Shown here in pieces: positions 24,188-30,393 of a DNA stretch of 64,000 nt; within the stretch, counting starts at the first letter, position 1, and every line of letters starts with the position of its first letter. Location of the stretch: assembly GCF_000826545.1 (NCBI RefSeq), contig NZ_CDME01000015.1:264207-328206 (forward strand), given 5' to 3'. This DNA is from Kibdelosporangium sp. MJ126-NF4 (GTDB lineage: Bacteria > Actinomycetota > Actinomycetes > Mycobacteriales > Pseudonocardiaceae). The position numbers were made by a program, and so were the translations under genes. The notes under the pieces were generated by a model, which saw nothing but the letters and a program-made list of their open reading frames with translations, had not been told where the DNA came from and searched no databases.

Positions 24188-24260
24188 GCCCTTGTAGCCC
24201 AACGGAAGAGGCAGCGCGCTCAGAACGCGTCCAGTGCAGGTTCAAATCCTGCCAAGGGTA
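24188..24260 (+). tRNA. Class I tRNA with Leu anticodon CAG
   Basis: A 73-nt cloverleaf: acceptor GCCCTTG/CAAGGGT (G1-U72), D stem GCC/GGC, anticodon stem GCGCG/CGCGT with loop CTCAGAA (U33, anticodon CAG), variable CCAGT, T arm GCAGG-TTCAAAT-CCTGC, A73. The D arm and variable loop match the interrupted tRNA before it, so the two are relatives. Normal bacterial tRNA-Leu is class II with a long variable arm; this one is class I, so its charging identity is open. The codon CTG occurs three times in the leader. Confidence 0.82.
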
Positions 24261-24264
24261 CTAC

Positions 24265-24336
24265 TCCCGGTTGGTGCAATGGGTAGCACAACGGACCTTG
24301 GTTCCGTTGATCCAGGTTCGAGTCCTGGACCGGGAG
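24265..24336 (+). tRNA. tRNA-Gln (anticodon UUG) with C33
   Basis: A 72-nt cloverleaf: acceptor TCCCGGT/ACCGGGA (U1-A72, as usual for Gln), D stem GTGC/GCAC, anticodon stem ACGGA/TCCGT with loop CCTTGGT (anticodon TTG), T arm CCAGG-TTCGAGT-CCTGG, discriminator G. Position 33 is C instead of the near-universal U. The body otherwise looks like bacterial tRNA-Gln. The codon CAA occurs in the leader, and CAG can be read by wobble. Confidence 0.85.
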
Positions 24337-24340
24337 CGAA

Positions 24341-24427
24341 GGAGGATTGGCCGAGCCCGGTAAGGCAGCCGTCTCGAAAACGGTAGTCGGCGGAAACGTC
24401 GCGCAGGTTCGAATCCTGCATCCTCCG
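24341..24427 (+). tRNA. tRNA-Ser (anticodon CGA)
   Basis: An 87-nt class II tRNA: acceptor GGAGGAT/ATCCTCC, anticodon stem GCCGT/ACGGT with loop CTCGAAA (anticodon CGA), long variable arm AGTCGGCGGAAACGTCGC, T arm GCAGG-TTCGAAT-CCTGC, discriminator G. It looks normal. The codon TCG occurs in the leader ORF. It begins 4 nt after the tRNA-Gln. Confidence 0.93.
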
Positions 24428-24428
24428 C

Positions 24429-24501
24429 GGGTCGTTAGCTCAACTGGGAGAGCAGCGGACTCTTACTCCGCGGGTTCGGGGTTCGATCCCCCGGCGACCC
24501 A
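24429..24501 (+). tRNA. tRNA-Lys (anticodon CUU)
   Basis: A 73-nt cloverleaf: acceptor GGGTCGT/GCGACCC, D stem GCTC/GAGC, anticodon stem GCGGA/TCCGC with loop CTCTTAC (anticodon CTT), T arm CGGGG-TTCGATC-CCCCG, A73. It is last in the array; CTTTTT follows at 24502. The codon AAG occurs twice in the leader ORF. Confidence 0.92.
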
Positions 24502-24600
24502 CTTTTTCACATGTTCGGCAGGCCGGTGCTCACTCCGGCCCGCCGCGACACCGCCTCCCCGTTATCCTTGGGCGTACTGGGCGGAAGAGAGGTCGGGGAG

Positions 24601-24936
24601 ATGACGACTACGCGGCGGCCGGGGGCGTACGTCTGCGGGATCGACGCGGCGATGGACGTGATCGGCGGCAAGTGGAAGGTGCTGATCCTGTGGGAGCTCG
24701 GCCATCAGCCGCGCCGCTTCGGCGAGCTGCGCAGGCTGCTGCCCGGCGTGACCGAGAAGGTGCTCGCCGCACACCTGCGTGAGCTCGAACGGGACGACGT
24801 CGTGCACCGCCAGGCGTTCGACGAGGTCCCGCCGCACGTGGAGTACTCGCTGACCACGCGCGGCAGCACACTCAACCGCGCCCTCGCGCCACTGGGCCTG
24901 TGGGGCCAGGAGAACGTCATCGACCGAGTTGGATGA
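24601..24936 (+). CDS. HxlR-family transcriptional regulator
   Basis: A 111-residue winged-helix protein with the family hallmarks: Cys near the N-terminus (YVCGIDAAMDVIGGKWKVLILWEL), FGELRRLLPGVTEKVLAAHLRELERDDVV and a wing (VEYSLTTRGSTLNRALAPLGLW). ATG 24601 follows GGGGAG. HxlR proteins often sense reactive aldehydes or quinones through the N-terminal Cys. It is convergent with, and overlaps by 20 nt, the aldehyde oxidoreductase operon, which it may control (inference). Confidence 0.9.
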   Translation: MTTTRRPGAYVCGIDAAMDVIGGKWKVLILWELGHQPRRFGELRRLLPGVTEKVLAAHLRELERDDVVHRQAFDEVPPHVEYSLTTRGSTLNRALAPLGLWGQENVIDRVG

Positions 24937-27010
24937 GCACCTTGTCCGGTGTGATCGGCAGGTCCCGCACGCGGACGCCGGTGGCGTGGTGCACCGCGTT
25001 GGCGACCGCGGCGGCCACGCCGATGACGCCGTTCTCGCCCGCTGGCCGGATCCCCATCGCGTTCGCGTGCGGGTCCGGTGTGCCCAGCCAGACCGCGTCG
25101 ATGTCGCCGACGTCGGCGTGCGTGGCGATGTGGTAGCCCGCGAAGTCGTTGTTGACCATCGCGCCGACGCGTTGGTCGATGGCCGCGCTTTCGTGCAGTG
25201 CCATGGACAATCCCATGGTCATGCCGCCGATGAGCTGTGAGCGCACGGTTCTCGGGTTGACCACCCGCCCGATGTCGAACACGCCCAGCATTCTCGGCAC
25301 GCGGATCTCCCCGGTGTCCGCGTGCACCGCCGCCTCGGCGAACACCGCGTGGAAGGAGTCGATGGTGACCTTGTCCGCGTTGGGGTTTCCGGTCATCGTG
25401 CCCTCGGCGGTGGCGCCAGGACGGGGATTCGCGCCGTGTGCAGTGCGGAACTCCCGCGCTGCCGCCACAATCGCCGAACCCCAGACCATGGTGCCCATCG
25501 AACCGGCCGCGAGCATCGCCCTGGGCAGAGCGCTGTCGCCGATCTCCAGTTCGACGTCGTGCAACGGGATGTCCAGCGCGTCGGCGGCGATCTGGCTCAA
25601 CGCGGTCAGTGCGCCGGTCCCCGCGTCCGAGGCGCCGGTACGCACCCGGTAGCGGCCGTCCCCGATGTACTCGACGGACGCGTTCGTGGGCCCGTACGCG
25701 ATGGTGATCAGCTTGAACCAGGTCGGCAGCGACGCCGCCGCGACGCCTGTGCCGATCAACCAGTCGCCCTGCCTTCGTGGCGCGCGGTCGGCCCAGCCGA
25801 ACCGACGTACTCCCTGCCGAAGGCACTCGACGAGGTTGCGGCCGGACCACGGCAGGCCGGTGACGGCGTCCGCTGTCGGCTCGTTGCGGATCCGCAGCTC
25901 GATCGGGTCGATGCCGACGGCACAGGCCAGTTCGTCCATCGCGGTCTCGGTGGCGAAGTGCCCCTGCGCCTCGCCCGGTGCTCGCATCGGGGCAGGCACC
26001 TGCACGTCCAGCCGTACCGCGCGGTGCGTGGTCTGCCGGTTGGGGGTGGCGTACATGTTCCGCGACGACGTGGCAACCCACTCCACGTAGTCCTCATACC
26101 GTGCGGTGGGCAGGATCGCGTCGTGCACGAGCGCGGTCAGCTGACCGTGCGCGTCGGCAGCGAGCCGTACTCGTTGGATGGTTGCCGGACGGTGGTTGGT
26201 CAGGGCGAACATCTGCCTACGCGTCAACGCCACCTTCACCGCACGACCGCCGGTCATGCGTGAGGCGAGTGCGGCGAGCACCGCGTGTGGCCGCGCCACG
26301 CCCTTGGATCCGAACGCGCCGCCGACGTACGGCGCGATCACCCGGATACGCTCCATCGGGATTCCCAGCGTCCGGGCCATCCCGGCGGCGAACTCGTGCA
26401 CGCCCTGGCTGGCCTCGTACACCGTCAACGAGTCGCCGTCCCAGATCGCCGTGGTGGCGTGCGGCTCGATCGGGCTGTGGAACATCGCCGACGTGGTGTA
26501 GGTCTGGTCGACGCGGAACTCGGCCGACGCCAGCGCCGCCTCCGCGTCGCCCGTTGCGGAGTCAGCGGGTGCGCCGATGACGACCATGTCCGGCGCGTAC
26601 AGCTCCGGGTGGTCGGCACGCAGCAGGACGTCGTGGGGCCGCGCGTCGTAGGTGACCTGGACGAGGTTGGCGGCGTGCCGTGCGATCTGTGGGCTTTCCG
26701 CCGCAACGGCGGCAATGATCTGACCGTGGTGGAGAACCTCACCGGTCTGCAACGCACCAAACTCGGCGTGAGCCTCCGGGGCGAGACGCGGCGCGTTGTG
26801 GTGAGCGAGGACAACCGCCACACCGGGCAACGCCTCCGCTGCCGCGGTGTCGATGCTGACGATCGTTCCCCGTGCGATCGTCGCTTGGATCAGGTGCAGG
26901 TACAACGGATTGGCCACGTGGTGTTCGTACGCGTAGCGCGCGGTTCCCGAGACTTTGGCGCGGCCGTCCAGGCGTTCCACCGACGTGCCGATCACTGTGG
27001 GTTTGATCAT
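24917..27010 (-). CDS. Molybdenum-binding subunit of a PaoC-like aldehyde oxidoreductase
   Basis: A 697-residue xanthine oxidase-family large subunit. It starts GTSVERLDGRAKVSGTARY (Ald_Xan_dh_C N-terminus), contains the molybdopterin-region segments VGGAFGSKG and RAPGEAQGHFATE, and ends with the GENGVIGVAAAVANAV block carrying the catalytic-type Glu. With the FAD and 2Fe-2S subunits upstream it forms a heterotrimer oxidising aldehydes or related heterocycles to acids. It overlaps the FAD gene by 4 nt. No XdhC-type cofactor chaperone gene is seen nearby. Confidence 0.92.
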   Translation of the reverse strand: MIKPTVIGTSVERLDGRAKVSGTARYAYEHHVANPLYLHLIQATIARGTIVSIDTAAAEALPGVAVVLAHHNAPRLAPEAHAEFGALQTGEVLHHGQIIAAVAAESPQIARHAANLVQVTYDARPHDVLLRADHPELYAPDMVVIGAPADSATGDAEAALASAEFRVDQTYTTSAMFHSPIEPHATTAIWDGDSLTVYEASQGVHEFAAGMARTLGIPMERIRVIAPYVGGAFGSKGVARPHAVLAALASRMTGGRAVKVALTRRQMFALTNHRPATIQRVRLAADAHGQLTALVHDAILPTARYEDYVEWVATSSRNMYATPNRQTTHRAVRLDVQVPAPMRAPGEAQGHFATETAMDELACAVGIDPIELRIRNEPTADAVTGLPWSGRNLVECLRQGVRRFGWADRAPRRQGDWLIGTGVAAASLPTWFKLITIAYGPTNASVEYIGDGRYRVRTGASDAGTGALTALSQIAADALDIPLHDVELEIGDSALPRAMLAAGSMGTMVWGSAIVAAAREFRTAHGANPRPGATAEGTMTGNPNADKVTIDSFHAVFAEAAVHADTGEIRVPRMLGVFDIGRVVNPRTVRSQLIGGMTMGLSMALHESAAIDQRVGAMVNNDFAGYHIATHADVGDIDAVWLGTPDPHANAMGIRPAGENGVIGVAAAVANAVHHATGVRVRDLPITPDKVLIQLGR

Positions 27011-27996
27011 TGTTGCTCCCTGACAAGGCGGCGGAGCACGGACACCAGCGTGTTGCGCACCATCGGAACCTTGAATCCGTTCTCGGCCAACGGCTTCGCG
27101 TCAACCAGTTCCGCGTCGGCCGCCGCACGGAAGGCCTCCTCCGTTGCCGGTGCGCCCCGCAGAGCCTCCTCGGCTCGCAGCGCGCGCCACGGCTTGTGCG
27201 CGACGCCACCGAACGCGACTCGTGCGTCACGCACCACACCGTCGTCGACCTCGATGGCGGCGGCCACCGACACCAACGCGAAGGCGTAGGAGGCGCGGTC
27301 CCGAACCTTGTGGTACGCCGAGCGCCTGGCCAACGGGAGCGCGGGTACATCCACGCCCAGGACCAGCTCACCGTGCGTCAACGTGGTGTCGCGGTGCGGC
27401 TCGTCACCGGGCAACCGGTGTAGCTCACCGATCGGCACAACGCGTTCCCCTGACGGGCCAAGGACACGCACCGTGGCATCCAGCATGGTCAACGCGACCG
27501 CCATGTCCGACGGGTGCGTCGCCACACAGTCCTGCGACGCGCCCAGGATCGCGTGTTCCCGGTTGTGCCCGGCCAACGCCGAACAGCCCGAGCCAGGTTC
27601 TCGCTTGTTGCACGGCGTGTACAGCGTTGTGAAATACGCGCATCGCGTGCGTTGCAGCAGATTCCCACCGGTGGTGGCGAGATTTCGCAATTGCCCGGAC
27701 GCGCCCGCGAGCAAAGCGGCCGCCAGCACGGGGTAATCGCGCCTGATCAACGGATCCGCCGCGAGATCGCTGTTGCGCACCGCCGCGCCGATCCGAACCC
27801 CACCTCCGGGCAAAGGCTCAATACCGGCCAACGGCAAGCGCGCCACATCCACCAGCAGTTCCGGAGTGGCGACACCGAGTTTCAGATGGTCGACCAGATT
27901 GGTTCCGCCGCCAAGGAATACCGCGTTCGGCTGCCCGGCAACCGCGGCGACCGCCTGTGCCGCGTCGACTGCCCGGACATACTCGAACGGCTTCAC
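27007..27996 (-). CDS. FAD-binding subunit (PaoB-like) of the aldehyde oxidoreductase
   Basis: A 329-residue protein with the FAD-binding dehydrogenase fold (VFLGGGTNLVDHLKLG, LATTGGNLLQRTRC). The extra cysteines in RTRCAYF and PCNKREPGSGC match the PaoB/HcrB-type subunits that hold an additional [4Fe-4S] cluster. GTG 27996 overlaps the stop of the 2Fe-2S gene (GTGA), which fixes the start; the longer frame upstream would lie inside that gene. It is the middle gene of a three-gene operon. Confidence 0.9.
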   Translation of the reverse strand: MKPFEYVRAVDAAQAVAAVAGQPNAVFLGGGTNLVDHLKLGVATPELLVDVARLPLAGIEPLPGGGVRIGAAVRNSDLAADPLIRRDYPVLAAALLAGASGQLRNLATTGGNLLQRTRCAYFTTLYTPCNKREPGSGCSALAGHNREHAILGASQDCVATHPSDMAVALTMLDATVRVLGPSGERVVPIGELHRLPGDEPHRDTTLTHGELVLGVDVPALPLARRSAYHKVRDRASYAFALVSVAAAIEVDDGVVRDARVAFGGVAHKPWRALRAEEALRGAPATEEAFRAAADAELVDAKPLAENGFKVPMVRNTLVSVLRRLVREQQ

Positions 27997-28496
27997 CTCG
28001 CCACCGAACCGATCGCCTTGACGATGCCAACGTAAGCGCCACAGCGACACAGGTTTCCGCTCATCCGCTCGCGGATCTCCGCGTCAGTCAGCCCGACCGG
28101 CGCGGCCAGGTCGTCAGTGACATGACTCGGCCACCCCGCCGTGGCCTCACGCATCATGCCCACAGCCGAGCACACCTGACCTGGCGTGCAGTAACCACAT
28201 TGCAGCCCGTCGTGATCCAGCAACGCCCGCTGAACCGGATGCGGCTCGTCGCCGTCCGCAAGCCCTTGCGCGGTAACGACATCCGCGCCGTCGTTGGCGA
28301 CGGCGAGCGTCAGGCACGACACAACGCGCCGCCCGTCGACCAATACCGTGCACGCGCCGCACTGCCCGTGATCGCATCCCTTTTTCGGCGAAGTGTTCCC
28401 CACCTGGTCACGCAACACATCCAGCAGCGTCGAACGCGTGTCGACGGACAGTTCGTGTTTCTCGTCGTCGACCCGAACGATGATTTCAGTGATCAC
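27993..28496 (-). CDS. [2Fe-2S] subunit (PaoA-like) of the aldehyde oxidoreductase
   Basis: A 167-residue iron-sulfur protein with the plant-type cluster motif KKGCDHGQCGACTV and the second cluster motifs CGYCTPGQ and GNLCRCGAY. It passes electrons from Mo to FAD. GTG 28496 is chosen; a TTG at 28526 is in frame but less convincing. There is no obvious Tat signal, so unlike E. coli PaoA it is probably cytoplasmic. It is first in the operon, about 90 nt downstream of a perfect inverted repeat. Confidence 0.9.
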   Translation of the reverse strand: MITEIIVRVDDEKHELSVDTRSTLLDVLRDQVGNTSPKKGCDHGQCGACTVLVDGRRVVSCLTLAVANDGADVVTAQGLADGDEPHPVQRALLDHDGLQCGYCTPGQVCSAVGMMREATAGWPSHVTDDLAAPVGLTDAEIRERMSGNLCRCGAYVGIVKAIGSVAR

Positions 28497-28585
28497 AGCG
28501 AATGCCCAATCCCCTTGTACCCCCAAGCCCGGAGATCAGCCTCGCGCACAGCACCGGACGGCTCAAGTACGCACTTCTTTGTCAC

Positions 28586-28605
28586 CACTTACCTGCGAGT
28601 AAGTG
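28586..28605. promoter_or_regulatory. Operator-like inverted repeat in the divergent promoter region
   Basis: CACTTAC (28586-28592) and GTAAGTG (28599-28605) are perfect complements with a 6-nt spacer, in the 155-nt region between the aldehyde oxidoreductase operon and the HAD gene. This is the size and symmetry of a dimeric TetR, MarR or HxlR operator. Confidence 0.6.
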
Positions 28606-28651
28606 AGAAGCTGACGAAAAGTCACTTGCCGACAAGTCGATACTGGGACGC

Positions 28652-29185
28652 GTGGGGCAACCTGACGACGGGCTGCTGCTCCTGGACGTCGACGGGCCGC
28701 TGAACCCGTACGCCGCCCAAGCCAGCAGGCGGCCACCCGGCTACGAGACGTTCCGGCAGACCACCGGTGGCCGGTGGTTGACCGGAAAGGAAGCGCGCAA
28801 ACGCAAAGGCCTGCGAGTGTGGCTGAACCCCGCGCACGGTCCGATGCTGCGCGAACTGGCCGAGGAGACCGGCCTGACCCTGGTCTGGGCGACGACCTGG
28901 CAGCACGAGGCCAACACCTGCGTCGCCCCCGCGATCGGCCTGCCGGAACTGCCGGTCATCGAGTTCACCCCGTCGACCGGCTGGAAGTGGGCAGCGGTGG
29001 CCGCATACGCACAAGGCCGTCCGATCGCCTGGCTGGACGACCAGTTCGACGAATTCCCCGCCGCGCGAGGGACGTTCGACGAGCAACGTGCGGGCGCGTC
29101 GACTTTTTTGTGTCATGTCGATCCGGCGACCGGGCTGCTGGACGCGCACGTCGACGCCATCAGGCACTGGCACGCAGCGGAGTGA
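28652..29185 (+). CDS. HAD-like protein (Swiss-army-knife RNA-repair HAD family resemblance)
   Basis: A 177-residue protein starting at GTG 28652. HAD motif I is seen as LLLDVDGPLNPY, a motif II Thr in LVWATTWQHEAN, a Lys in GWKWAA and motif IV in AWLDDQFD. The DVDGPLN motif and spacing resemble the HAD domain described in Swiss-army-knife RNA repair proteins, which are thought to dephosphorylate RNA ends; many actinobacterial stand-alone copies have no known role. It is divergent from the paoA-like gene. Its link to the tRNA array 4 kb away is speculative. Confidence 0.65.
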   Translation: MGQPDDGLLLLDVDGPLNPYAAQASRRPPGYETFRQTTGGRWLTGKEARKRKGLRVWLNPAHGPMLRELAEETGLTLVWATTWQHEANTCVAPAIGLPELPVIEFTPSTGWKWAAVAAYAQGRPIAWLDDQFDEFPAARGTFDEQRAGASTFLCHVDPATGLLDAHVDAIRHWHAAE

Positions 29186-29291
29186 GCACGGCGGCGATGA
29201 ACTCGTGACCTGGTTCCAGCCATCCGACGTTGACCATCGGCTGGTCTGCCAGGGTGTACTGGTACGGCGTCAGGTCAGGGTAATACGTCAC
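29160..29291 (-). CDS. Short DUF7919-like fragment
   Basis: This 43-residue frame starts at GTG 29291 with GGAG 5 nt upstream. It begins VTYYPDLTPYQY and continues MVNVGWLEPGHEF, which resembles the N-terminal end of a small actinobacterial family (T/YYPDLSPY...VNVGWLD..H-F) whose members are longer, with C-terminal cysteines. Here the frame ends soon after, overlapping the HAD gene by 26 nt. It is probably a truncated remnant, possibly still translated. Confidence 0.4.
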   Translation of the reverse strand: MTYYPDLTPYQYTLADQPMVNVGWLEPGHEFIAAVLTPLRASA

Positions 29292-29496
29292 TCGCTCTCC
29301 GGGTGGTGGGAGCCCGGTGACTGGGGTGACCGGGCTCCCTGCACCACATCCTGCCAACGGCACATTTCATATCCCTGTCACGGCGTTGACACCAGGTCGA
29401 CAGCCTTGCGGTCGTTACCCACATGCAGCAACCTGGGCAGTGGATGTCGGATTTGTACATCCTCGTTCGTCGTAGGGGTAGGACGAAGGAGGACGC

Positions 29497-30393
29497 GTGA
29501 CCTACGTAGAGCTCCCACCCGAGGATCAGCTCCGGCTGATGTACACCTGCTGTCACCCCGCGCTACCCGTCGAGGCCCAGGTGGCCCTCACTTTGCACAC
29601 GGTGGCCGGGCTGTCGACGGCCGAGATCGCCAGGGCCTTCCTCGTCGAGGAGTACGAGATGGCCGAACGTCTTGCCCACGCACGACTCATGGTCAAGAAC
29701 GCCGAGCCGTCGCCGGACACCGACCGTACGCACGCGGTTCTCACCGTCCTGTACTTGTTGTTCAACGAGGGCTACTCGTCGGCACGAACCACGCTCGCGG
29801 GCGAGGCGATCCGGTTGGCACGAGTGATCGCGCGGCCGGGCGCGCCCGAGGCGATCGGGCTGCTTGCCTTGATGTTGTTGCACCATGCGCGACGGGACAC
29901 CCGTCTCACGCCCAGTGGCGATCTGGTCACGTTGGAGGAGCAGGACCGTTCGCGGTGGGACCACGGGGACATCACCGAGGGCGTGCGGCTGCTCGCCGCC
30001 GCGGAGATGCACGAGGAGCCCGGCCCGTTCCAGATCCAGGCCGCGATCGCCGCGTGTCACGCGACCGCCACCCACGCCGACGACACCGACTGGCCGGAGA
30101 TCGCCAGCCTCTACGGCAAGCTGATGCTCGTTGCTCCGTCGCCGGTGGTCGAGCTCAACCGCGCGGTGGCCATCGGGATGGCGGACGGCCCCGCTGCCGG
30201 GCTGGTTCTGGTCAACGCGTTGATCGACCGGCTCAACGACTACCACCTCGTGCACGCCACCAAAGCCGACTTCCTGCGGCGGCTCGGTCGCGGGCTCGAC
30301 GCCGCCGAGTCGTATGCGCAAGCGCTTGCTTTGACGGCCAACCCGGCCGAAAGGCGGTACCTGATCAGACGGTTACGCGAGACGAGCCGCTAG
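29497..30393 (+). pseudogene. N-terminally truncated ECF42-type sigma factor (sigma4 + TPR-like C-terminus)
   Basis: The 298-residue frame starts at GTG 29497 after AAGGAGGA. The sequence begins within what is normally the middle of ECF42-type factors: EDQLRLMYTCCHPALPVEAQVALTL, the sigma4 HTH (about 28-65), then the alpha-helical TPR-like extension (LLFNEGYS, NRAVAIGMADGPAAGL, HATKADFLRRLGR). Region sigma2, about 100-130 residues that bind the -10 element and core polymerase, is absent, and no frame upstream encodes it. The usual DGPF-type partner gene is also absent. The strong RBS leaves room for a shortened functional protein. Confidence 0.7.

Noticed and set aside
23785..24501. tRNA array as an attachment site of an integrated element
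   Set aside because: No integrase, excisionase or duplicated tRNA 3' end is visible in the window.
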